In this document: piece after piece, positions 31,979 to 42,700 of the stretch
Position numbering within the stretch: position 1 is the stretch's first letter
Layout: the number at the start of each line of letters is the position of its first letter
From: Ligustrum vulgare
Taxonomy: Eukaryota > Streptophyta > Magnoliopsida > Lamiales > Oleaceae
Direction of reading: 5' to 3'
Length of the DNA stretch: 64,000 nucleotides
NCBI GenBank assembly: GCA_963555705.1
Contig: OY743183.1
Coordinates: 50,643,466-50,707,465, forward strand
Position numbers and translations under genes: made by a program
The notes under the pieces: model-generated
What the model was told of the DNA's origin: nothing
What the model saw: the letters and a program-made list of their open reading frames with translations, nothing else
Database searches by the model: none

Positions 31979-33069
31979 TATCAAGAAATCCTTGATAGAC
32001 GCCAAGGAGCGAATCAAATTCTTATATGAAGAAGCTGAAGATATAAAGATAGGAATCGAACAACTTGGAGAAACTCTCCAAGAAAGTTTTAAGCAATTGA
32101 TGGAAATCTCAACTTTTCATTACAATTATACCAAAGAATTGAACGACAATATAATTGAGATTGAATCTCAGTTTGAATCGTTATTTACCAAAAAGGTTTT
32201 ACCAACAATACAAACAGGTACAATACAAACAGATACAATACAACCAGGTACATCATATGGAAGCAGTGGTGGACCATTGATCAAAAGAGATGAAAGTCCA
32301 AAGAAGGTTACTATATATGAACCCAGTCCAAGAAAATTGACAATCAATACCAGAGATGAACATACAAAAGTTATAAAAATTCGTGCTGAGGAGGAAGATG
32401 ACTCTCATTTTTTACCAAGAGAAGAAGAATATAAGCAAACTGCCAGAATCATTTATGAACTCCAAGAAAGTGATTGTTATTACATTTCTTCAGGAGATCA
32501 CATTTACTCACGATTAATTGTTACCCAAGGAGGAGATTCAGTTATGACAAAGATGGCAGCTGATTATGGATTTTTGGATCTTATTTACCCAGGCAAAGAT
32601 TTAAAGGAAATTGATAAATTTGACAATCTATTAAAAGGTGAAATATCAAAATTTGCTCAAGGAAAACATATTTACTTAAAATTTTACTCAATCAACTCTG
32701 AAATTGATGGAAGGATGTACTATCCTGCTGAACACATTATTACAATCGGATATGTTGCAAGAAATTTTCATATTGAAGTTGGAAAAAATACCAGACCAGT
32801 ACCAAATATTACCAGATCATGGTTTAGATCCCGAAGAGTTTTGGGAATTAAGGTTCTTTACAATATTGCCAAAAAATTTGTATGATAAAAAATTCAAATG
32901 CATATGTCAATACGAAGGATGGACCCTTGTTACAAATGGAGGACATGAAAAATCAACCATTCTGAAGGATTACATCAACAAATTTGATACTCATCAAATC
33001 CATAGAAGCTTTTTGACTTTACAAGAAGCGTGTATAACTAGGAATTGCCCTACTTGCCAAAAAAGATAA
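31971..33069 (+). pseudogene. EPRV-2 transactivator-like protein
   Basis: Starts with ATG at 31971, overlapping the RNase H stop by 8 bp, as in EPRV-1. Frame open to 32885. A shift near 32880 moves the C-terminal part to another frame, ending at 33069 with a Cys cluster (CITRNCPTCQ). N-terminal coiled coil (KERIKFLYEEAEDIKIG). Central core DYGFLDLIYPGKDLKEI matches the equivalent EPRV-1 segment. A short T-I-Q-T-G/T-I-Q-T-D repeat lies at about residues 83-92. Confidence 0.7.
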
Positions 33070-33282
33070 TGAACAGCTGGAATAGACAAAGAGGATGCTG
33101 ACAATGAAGATAAAATGGAATCTACTTTTTACAACAAGCCAAGACAACACCATGTGATCACTTTAGAAAAGTAGATAGGATAGAGGGACATGTGTCCTTT
33201 GTAATGTGATATAAAGTTTTTAATTATTTATGTAACGTATGCAATGATGTAAGAAGTAAATAATTGAGTCTCATGTAAATAT

Positions 33283-33418
33283 TATAAATAGAGGCTTTAA
33301 GGCTAGGATAAGGCAGAGTTGAAAGGGGTTAGTCGATTGAGCACTCAGTCTGTAAGAAACTTCTCTATCTTTAAAATTCTCATACCAATCTGTGTACCAA
33401 ATTTCTCATATCAATAAG
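33283..33418 (+). promoter_or_regulatory. EPRV-2 promoter TATA box and poly(A)-like signal
   Basis: TATAAATAGAGG at 33283-33294 lies about 210 bp after the transactivator end. An AATAAG sequence at 33413 may be a degenerate poly(A) signal. Layout as in EPRV-1 but with a longer spacing. Confidence 0.65.
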
Positions 33419-33716
33419 ATTTTAAACGTTTCATAAAAAATTATGAGTTTCTAAATTTATGTCTTCTGAATCCTATTTCCTAGAAGAAGATATATTATTA
33501 AGAAAACTCCATACACTTTGTTTAGAAATATTTTCCATTAGGTTGTTATACAGTGAAGGCATGGAGTCAGGAATGGCTAGCTACCCGTGAAGGCAAGAGG
33601 CCGTTGAAGGGTGTGACAGCAGAAACCTGCAAACCTGAATGTCACTAACAAAAGAAGGAAGATACAAAGGTACAAAGAAACGGAAAAGATGTTAGTATTC
33701 TTAGTATATCTGTCTT
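33419..33716 (+). other. EPRV-2 leader, non-coding
   Basis: About 300 bp with no open frame. It is expected to be the start of the viral RNA leader. Confidence 0.4.
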
Positions 33717-34100
33717 ATGGAATTAGGCAGAAGAAGAATTTTTATCATGGGAGAACATAGGATTATTAAATTTAATTATCAAAACAGTCCATACAATGAT
33801 GAATATCATAGCATAATCGAACATTTATTCATGCATAAACAATTTACTAGACCTAACAATGAAATAAAAAAGTTATACCATGTTTATATGCCATGTTTAT
33901 TAGCTATTTATCCTAAATTTAAAGAATTATTTGTAATTGAAATTACTAAGTCAATCATCTACTTTTGGCTTGATAGTGATAATACTGAAATAAATAATGA
34001 ATTGTATTTAGAATATGTATTTAGCAGTGACAATGATTATGATCCAATAATAGATTATGATAGTGATGGAAGAGATGAATTATTCTTTACCAATTTTTGA
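33717..34100 (+). CDS. EPRV-2 leader ORF, 127 codons, unknown
   Basis: Open frame starting MELGRRRIFIMGEHRI (a second Met at residue 11 is equally possible). Moderately hydrophobic middle (YHVYMPCLLAIYPKF) and acidic end (DYDPIIDYDSDGRDE). It matches nothing I know and has no counterpart in the minus-strand block. First of four consecutive small ORFs on this strand. Confidence 0.45.
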   Translation: MELGRRRIFIMGEHRIIKFNYQNSPYNDEYHSIIEHLFMHKQFTRPNNEIKKLYHVYMPCLLAIYPKFKELFVIEITKSIIYFWLDSDNTEINNELYLEYVFSSDNDYDPIIDYDSDGRDELFFTNF

Positions 34101-34113
34101 AAAATTTGATATC

Positions 34114-34464
34114 ATGAATAAAAGGAATTATATTATAAAAAAACCCAGATCTAAGAGAGGAACATATAAAGTTGGATATAAAAATGAAATTAATAAACTA
34201 GGATATTGAGAACAACTTTATGCATCACAAGAAATATTTAAAAATTTTAAAAATAATATGATGGAAAACTTTGCTATATGAACTATAAGATCTATAGTTG
34301 TACAAGATATTCAAAACATAATTAATAAATTAGAAAAAAGAAAAAAATATAATATGTCAAAGTATAACATACCACTTGAACCAAATATAGATATTATGAC
34401 ATATATTGATATTATTAATTCTCAGACATTAATTGAATTTGAAAAATTACTTGAAACTTTATAA
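34114..34464 (+). pseudogene. EPRV-2 small ORF (KLEKRKK family), broken
   Basis: Frame from ATG at 34114 with two in-frame TGA codons (about 34207 and 34279). The last 55 codons (VVQDIQNIINKLEKRKK, then DIINSQTLIEFEKLLETL) closely match the minus-strand ORF at 28756-28920. This copy extends about 55 codons further upstream. Confidence 0.55.
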
Positions 34465-34493
34465 AACCAAACTGGATAGTTTAATTCAACAAA

Positions 34494-34712
34494 ATGCCAG
34501 GATATACTATTAAAGGATTAAACAAACTTTTAGAAAAAGTATTAGAAAAAATGGATAGAATTGTATCTGATTTAAGGAATATAGATGAATCATCTGAAAA
34601 ATATTACATACTCTTAGAAAATTATGATCAACTTATGATAGATTATTCTGATATTATAGATCGAAAAATGTATTTATACAAAGCAATTCAAAATAATAAC
34701 AAAGATAGATGA
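34494..34712 (+). CDS. EPRV-2 MPGYTI-family small ORF, copy 3
   Basis: 72 codons, intact: MPGYTIKGLNKLLEKVLEKM, middle DESSEKYYILLENYDQ. Closest to copy 2 (28521-28733). It lies 30 bp after the KLEKRKK ORF, in the same order as on the minus strand. Confidence 0.65.
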   Translation: MPGYTIKGLNKLLEKVLEKMDRIVSDLRNIDESSEKYYILLENYDQLMIDYSDIIDRKMYLYKAIQNNNKDR

Positions 34713-34714
34713 CA

Positions 34715-35011
34715 TGACTGACTATTAAAAGAGAAATTGAAATTATTGAAATAAGAATGAATGAAATAATTTATCTTATTAAAAATGATAAAATAAATTG
34801 GGAGAATATTATGGAAATTCAAGAAAAAATAGATCTATTAAAAAACAGGCTACAAAATATAAACACAAAGAATTATAATATGAAATTAACCAAAAATAAA
34901 AGAACTAATCATATAAAACTTGATAAAAGGATAAAATTGTCAACAACTATTTACAATTTTGGCCTTATTAGGCTATTTGTACACCTATCTGTACAATTAT
35001 TGTACGAATAA
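34715..35011 (+). CDS. EPRV-2 last small ORF, unknown
   Basis: Frame open from about 34715. The ATG at 34757 gives 84 codons (MNEIIYLIKNDKINWENIM, helical, then a non-viral-looking tail). An upstream ATG at about 34714 is out of frame by one base. The last ~25 codons may already be host DNA past the insertion end. Confidence 0.3.
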
Positions 35012-36746
35012 CATGATCCATGTATGAAAATATGCACAAAATAAAGTCAGGTCAACAAATGATATTAGTATACCTAAATCTGACGCGTATGGAGATCATT
35101 AATTAATATCATGGATTGATTCAATTAAGAAATGTCAATTTCGAAGTTTCCACTTAAAAACTTCCAAATATTTACTTTAACATGCCATGCACAAAATACC
35201 AAATAGGAAAAATCAAATTTTTAATCCACGAATACAACAGTTTTTTAAAGGTAAAAAATAAATGAAGCTAAATTGCTACGAAATTGTGACGAAAATCAAA
35301 TGAGATGTGATCTGTCTCGTTAGAACTATTATTATTAGCAAAAACCGCAATAATTATAGTACCAGAACTGAAACAATAGCTTCATTAGGAACATGGAAAA
35401 AATCAACCTTAAAAATTTGGACAATATGTAAACGTAAGGTACCATGCCCTTCTTTATTTCGCCTCTGACACCGCGGTCCGCGACTCACATCTGTAGTTAG
35501 TTTGTTTAAACTTCACAAAGATATTTTATTTCAATTAAAAATAAAAATAGTTGTACGTTCTAATTTTCGTTGTCATGAAATAATTAAACACGTTACCTTA
35601 AATATAAAAATAAATTAAATTTGTATTTAAATTATTTTCTCACCATCGAACATAGGATTTTTTTTATTTAAACTATAAACATTATTATTTCGAGCAATAA
35701 ATAAATTACTTACTTTTCACTTGAAGTGATTTTTCTTGGCACCGTTCGGTTGGCATTTAATTTCCCAATTAATACATTAAAAGACAACAAATTTAATTTA
35801 CACAATTTCTCAAATAACTTTTTAACCATTCACATTTTCTCTCTCCAATTACACAATTTTCCAAATCAATTTTTAACCCCACATTTTACCTAGAAAACAC
35901 AAATAAATCAACAAAATAATTTTAATTCTCTAACAAAAGCCGCCGAATGATGAGCTAATTATGAAAAAAGTGAGTGTTCGGCGGTCACTTTTGAATTATA
36001 GATAGAATAATAATAATGTTATTTTTGATGTAAAATATGAGGTTAAAAGTGGTTTTAAAAAAATAGGAACGACAAAAAATTCGTCGAACCCTGAACAATC
36101 GTCTCGAGTCCTTAAGGGGTCCTCCACTCCAGTTCCATTCCATGGACAAATCAATTTTTTTTCTTTTAATTTTTTTCATTAGAAAATAAAATAGTAATCA
36201 TACACAAAAAAAATAAAAAATGGGAATAATAAACGGGGCAGGATAGCCCCGCTCTAGGACCCATGGGATGTTAGCCTCCATTTGATAAACTTATTTATAA
36301 ATGACAAAATTTTCAAATTACCATATGTTTTCAATCAAGTTCCAACATATTTTATTCAAAATTATCACGTTCATTACTTCATAGTATGAAAACAATTTTT
36401 TTTTTTTACCAGAAGAGCCTAATAACCGATGGAAAACAGTAATTTCATCCTCAACATCGGCTAAGATTACCTGTACGACCCGGTTTAGACCCTCCGCGTT
36501 ATAGATTCAGAAAATTCAACAATTAGGCGTGAACGGTCAACCCGCACGACACCCGGGTGGCCGGGTATATTTACATAATTACACCACTTTATTGAAAGAT
36601 TTATAATTCCCTGTCTCTCTCTAAAACAATCAGAAATTCAGGAATTCTGATCAACGAAAACTGTACGAAATTGTTGATCAATCAATTGGAACAAAGGGAA
36701 AAGGGAAAAATTACAGCTTAAGTGATATCTCGGTACTCGTATAATC
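35012..36746 (+). other. Upstream region and 5' leader of the KEULE-like gene
   Basis: No ORF supported. About 36600-36746 looks like the transcribed leader (TCTCTCTCTAAAACAATC, then purine-rich sequence) before the ATG at 36747. No convincing TATA box was assigned. A MITE-like repeat occupies about 35740-35950. Confidence 0.5.
35740..35950. repeat. MITE-like repeat
   Basis: Starts GTTCGGTTGGCATTTAATTT and ends TAACAAAAGCCGCCGAATGA, imperfect inverted ends. The interior (CATTTTCTCTCTCCAATTAC; CCCCACATTTTACCTAGAAA) recurs at 63890-63990 and in part at 2845-2900 and 3690-3750. Confidence 0.4.
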
Positions 36747-39700
36747 ATGTCGATGTCTGATTCGGATACGTCGTCTCAGGGCAGCGAGTATAAGAACTTC
36801 CGCCAAATTACCCGTGACAGTATGTCCAATTTCGCATTTCTGCCATTTTTTTTGCATATAGAGTCACTGGAATTTTTGATTGATTCAGTTCAGCTGTATA
36901 TAAGTAATTGAATTGAGCGGAAATGGTTAATGTTATTGCATGATTTATTTATTCGATAAACAAGTGGAGTTATTGTGGTTTTTTTTGTAGTTGTTATTGT
37001 TTTTCTTTTTCTTTTTCCTTTTCCTTCTTCTTCTTCTTCTTTTTTTTTTTTTAAAATATCGGTTTAGCTAATACACGAACTTGTTTCTCTTGAGAATTAT
37101 AAACATATAGAAAAGAGTGATGATAAATAAAAATTGGTTTTACCGAGTAGCAACAAATTATAAACACATGCCAAACATGCATGCTCCAACATATTATCTG
37201 ATGGTGGATGGGGTTCCAGTGCAGGAGAATTAGTACAGAATCTCTGGATAAAGTAGTTGTGAATGCTAGAGAGGTAGTTCGATGATTTAACAGTCAAGAA
37301 GAGAAATTCCTTATTACTTGTTCATGTACATCGCAATATAGCCCCAGTTTGGTATTGATAAAAATCAGATTTTAGTAGATTTTGATTAAAGTTCATGAGA
37401 TGTGCGGTTAAAAGTTGAGAATCCCATAAAATGTGTGGTTAAGATTAAATGTTGACTTTGAATTTGATTAAAATCTTAAATTTTAGTGTTACCAAACAGG
37501 GGCATAATTATCTCATCATTAATGCTATGTGTGATTTGTAGCTTGCTAACTATGATGAATCATAAATCCCTCCTCCATACATACTGTATTACATTCTTTT
37601 TTCCTTTCAGATCTCATAATTTATTGTGAAAAGACTTAGACTTGGTTTGTCGTAGTTGTTTCCTCATTGAAAATCAGAATAATTTGTATTTTTCCACAAT
37701 TTGATGAGGATAGTAAAAGAGCGTTCTTTCATTTAAAATTTCACCCGAAGTTCTTTGATAAGCTATGGATCAAAAATCGTCATTAGCCAGTGAACATGGA
37801 TTATCGTTATTAAACTTCGTTGGTGGTCCGGGTAGACCACTAAAGAAATGGCTATAGAATTCATCTTGTGATTGTAATTCGTAAGATTGCTATAGCATCA
37901 AGTTCTTACCAAATATACTGATAGATATGGTTAAGAACATTTCGCTAACACTAAAAACAATGGCAGTTGTTTCAATTTAGATGAGTAGTTTGGCTTGGTA
38001 TTTCGAAAAGCTTGCCAATTTATTTTGAAGTTGTCTACGTCTTAAATATTAATTGCAGTGCTAAGGAAGTACTCTCCATGTATATTGGTCAGTGACTAAT
38101 GCTATTTTGTTCTGGCTCGACCATTTGTGTACTAATATGCTCTCTCATAATTGAAATTATATTCAAAGTCTTATTGTTTTATTGTTTATATTAATTACTG
38201 AGAGTTATTGGGCACTTGCAAAACTATGAACTGTTACCATTTTTAGTAGTTGAGATCTATGAAGTTTTCGTTTTGTTTTACCTATCGATCTGTATGATTT
38301 TTTCAGGATTATTGAATGAAATGCTTCGCTCGACCAAAACAGGGGATTCCAAGTCAAGTTGGAAGGTATAAGCTTCTTCAATATGGATGTCTATTAGTAT
38401 TTGGATACTGGGGTTTGAGCAGTGGGTTCAGTGGCTTAGAAGACTTCCAGGGCTCTTCCCAACAATGCTAAGTCAGGACAAGCAACAATTCAATAAGAAA
38501 CTTGTCTTGAGCATATAGCGCCTTATTGTTTGCTTTATTAGTCTAAAAAATCCCATTAGTCTCCTGCGATCCTCAGATACACACATTTTTGTCACATGCA
38601 CAAGTTCACTAGACTGATATAAATCAAGTCACCATCTAGTTAAATGTTAACCTCACATCTTACCGAGTAATACACTGTTTTTATCTTCTTCTACTTACAC
38701 CATATAAAATGAAAGATCATCTTTCATGTTTTTGGAAGAGTACAGGTGCTTTAGGAAGTCTAATGAAGTAAAATGATAGACATCGGGGACGTCATCACCA
38801 CAGAAAGAGGGGGTAGTTACTGGACTAAGTTCTAACTAGAAAACTATTAGGATTCATATTTGAGGATTATATATGTTCCTCCCAGTCAAAGCTCAACCAT
38901 TTCCATTCAATTATTAATATCCACCGAATAAGATATCCTTTGGCTTGATTCAGAAGTTATCTTTGCGACTGATTTTCTCCTTTGGGTTAATTTTCCTGTT
39001 CGTCGGCAATATTAATTAGAGTCCATTAATGCCAGACACATTTCTTCTGGTGTCAAGTTGTTTGTCTGAGCTCGTCAAGTTCTAGTCCCATTCAAAGAAC
39101 ATTGCTTCTAGTCCCAAATGCATTCACTGGACTTTGGTTTTTTTTTTTTTAGAGCCCTATGCAATTCCATTTTTACTTATATTGTTTGTTGTTTTTATTT
39201 GCTCGTAAACCAAGTTTCAGTTTCGACACTTTTGACCTGTAGGTACTCATCATGGACAAGGTTACTCTTAAAATAATCTCTAATGCGTGCAAGATGTCAG
39301 ATATCACTGACGAAGGAGTTTCACGTAAGATATAAAAGGCCAGTTTAAGGAAAATAAATACTATATCTTTCTTTCTCCCCTGCCCTATTTTTGCATATTG
39401 TGCTTGCATGCTGCTGCTGTGATGCATATTACCATGTTTCTTATGATTGTGTGTAGTTTGTAAATGATATTCAACAAATTGCTTACTATTTTGCTTTCTT
39501 CATCTTGTTCCAACTTCCAAATTTTGGTGCCAGCATAGAAATGCATCTAGTACCATAAGAAAAGAAATTATCCTCCGATGGATGATTTTTTTTTTCCTTT
39601 TATTTTTATTTATTTATTTATTTTTTGTAAGAACTGCAAACATTTTTTTCTTGATGGATTTAGTTGTTCTTTCGTATTGTGATGATTCGTGGCATTATTA

Positions 39701-42700
39701 GTGATATACTTTTGAACGTCGAAACTATGGAAGAAGTGTTCATGTATGTTTCAATGGCATGGCCTAAAACAGTTGCTATGAGTTAACCAATCAATAAACT
39801 TTGATGCTTTCTTCATCTGACGTTGTACATTTTTCTCTTTTATCCATCCCCCATATCTTTTGTGAACTTTTACGGAAAACTAATCCTAGCATTAAGAGCA
39901 CCACCTTGCAGGTAGTCTTTCTACTTGTCTAAATTATAGATCATTTCTGAATGCATAATGTAGTTGATGGTATATTATTATATATTATTTAGCCCCTGAT
40001 TGATATTGATAAAAGTTGATGAAATGTGTGGTTGAAAAGCTGTTGGTCCCATAAAAGGTGTGGTTAAGATTAAATGTTCACTTTGAATTATATTAAAATA
40101 AAAATTTTTAGTAAAACCAAACAGGGGCTTAATCTAGTTTCTAATTTTGAGGCCTTTTTTAGGAAACGTCATTAGAGTTTGATTTCATAGATTTTATAGA
40201 TTTTCCTTACTTTAATTAGGATATTTTAAACCCTGCATTTTATTAAAAACAACTTTGATAATAAAATAAATTGATATTTCCCCCCTAAATTCTCTCTATT
40301 CTTTCCCTCTTATTCTCTTTACCCCTCCTTTCTCGTTTTCTATAATTGTTCTATTGCATCCCACGTCAGTAGTTTTGGGTACTGCAGAATGCTTCCATTG
40401 TATGCTCGGTGGAGTTTTCTTTTCAGTTGTTTGTGCACAGGGGTCTCCTTTCAAGGAAATTTACCCAAATGATTTTGTAAGGCCTGAACTGGTATTCTCA
40501 ATATAAATTATATGCAAATGAGGACTTATCTTCACCTGATCATAATGGCTTGTGAACGAGTTTTGACTTTAATGTTCCTTTTTTGAATATTAATTTAACT
40601 CCGAGAAGCCATTATTTCATGTATTGCCTGCAGTGGTGGAAGACATATACAAGCGAAGGCAGCCACTACCGACCATGGATGCTGTATACTTCATCCAGCC
40701 AACTAAAGAGAAGTAATTCTCTTTTCTAACTTCTAGTCCAACATTCTTGTGCTGTTAACACTTTAAGGTTTTGGATTGAAAAAATAGAGATAATGATGCC
40801 AATTTTGCTGCAGCCCTAGTATGTTCTTAAAATCTCCCTGCATATGATATATTTATCTTGAAAGCAAGTCCAACTGGATGCACGCAAAGGCGTTTTTAAC
40901 AAAGTCACATGTCATGTCCGAATATAATTTACATCTTGCCTTTCCGACCTCCTAATTGTTTATTTTTAGGTGGTTTTCTATCAACTCGTTTTTCATGTTA
41001 TGTGTTTCTTACATTTGTTACTCCTGTCGGGTATTACTTCACTCTGCCTTTTTAGTTTTTATACAGGTCCAAAAATTTCCTCGTTTCAGAAAGTTGAACT
41101 TTTTTATTCTATTCCATTTATGCTCAACATAAGTGATAAGATAACTAGATTGAAACAATCATTAGTTAATCACACCTTTAAAACTTGAATTGAGGATAGG
41201 TGCAAAAAGATAAGTACAACTCAAATGTCAATGTTATGAGACTATACATTTAGTGTTGTTTCTTTTAAATCAAGCTAAAATTATGGTTCTTAATATCATA
41301 CTACCAAGTCCTGCAAGTACATATTCTAATATCTATGTTTTGCTCATCAGACAGTGACATAATTCTATACAATATGCTATTGCGATTTGCGAAGGATTTT
41401 GCTATTGAAATAGTTGATATCATCTTATTTTTACTTAGTTGCTGATGACATAGTTTCTTTATGGATGAGTAGATAATTTTTCAGCTGGATTAGAAAATAG
41501 AATTAATAGCTGAGATCTTTCCACGGAGCACCCGAGTTTTTCTGTTATTAAAGATGTCTTAAACTCATACTTTGTTACCAAGCTCTTTTTCCTTAGACAT
41601 GCACGTGCGCGTGTGAGAACACTTTAAATTTTGAAAGATTACTAAGTTGTTTTATGTTGTTTCGTAGAAGTATCCTGTTGAATTTAATTTAAGCAATGCA
41701 AATTTCCTTATTTATTCTATCCTCTCTCTCTCTCTCCCTCATCTATCCTTTTTTTTTTTTAATGCAGCATTGTCATGTTCCTTTCTGATATGTCTGGAAA
41801 ATCGCCATTGTACAGAAAGTATGCCAAGTATTTTGTATCTTTTTTATCTGTCTTTTTTGTTTTGCGAATTTTGGAACCAACGGGGAAATAATTTTGGGTC
41901 TGATATGATTTTCTCCTCTCTTTCCCCTTATTTGTTCTGTTATTAGGGCATTTGTCTTCTTTAGTTCACCTGTTACCCGAGAATTGGTTAATCACATAAA
42001 GAGAGACAAAGGTGTTATGTCTCGCATTGGTGCTTTAAGAGAGGTTATATGACATCCAAAATATTTTCTGATATTCTAGCTTTATTTAGTAGTGCTAGAT
42101 TTGGTTTTGTTCTCATTTTGGTTCTCAAATCTTGCAGATGAACTTGGAGTATTTTCCCATAGATAGCCAGGTACATTGTCCTATTGAGCCTTGTCATTTG
42201 AGTTACTGTTTGTTTAGATATTCCTTCACCATGAATAAAATGAACGGAAATAACAACTTGGAGTTTTTAGCCTTTTTTGTGAAGATGCTCGCTAGTGATT
42301 GTGAGGTCCCAATTCTTGATTGGAGGGGACACCCAAGGCTTCTTCCCTTCTGTCCCTTGGATGGATAGAGAATTTTTTTTTTTTTTTTGTTGCTTCATGT
42401 TGTCAAAGAGTTGATTTGACAGATTTGGGTTCATGTAGATATCCACCCATGTGGTACTTCATTGTACTCTTTTTTGATGTCAAGGTAATAGATAAGAATG
42501 GTCATTGACTTCCAGTAAAGGAATGGGACCTATTATGGGAAAAACAAAATTCCGCATTCGATATGTGATACTTGTATTTTTTTCATTCATCTCCATCCAA
42601 TCAATACTTTTGGCGAGTCAGGTAGATTCATTTTTTGTCTTAACTTCCCCATCTACAAATTAATACCAGAAGAATGTGTGATTAGTTTTAATCAATTAAA

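Larger units (their letters stand above)
27960..35011. other. EPRV-2: decayed, rearranged endogenous caulimovirid
   Basis: A second viral insertion, clearly diverged from EPRV-1. A minus-strand block of small leader ORFs (27969-28920) is joined head to head at about 28920-28940 to a plus-strand block: movement protein, two protease domains, RT/RNase H, transactivator, promoter, then small leader ORFs again (to about 35011). The capsid region and primer site are absent. Stops and indels are more numerous than in EPRV-1. Boundaries are approximate; no target duplication was found. Confidence 0.8.
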
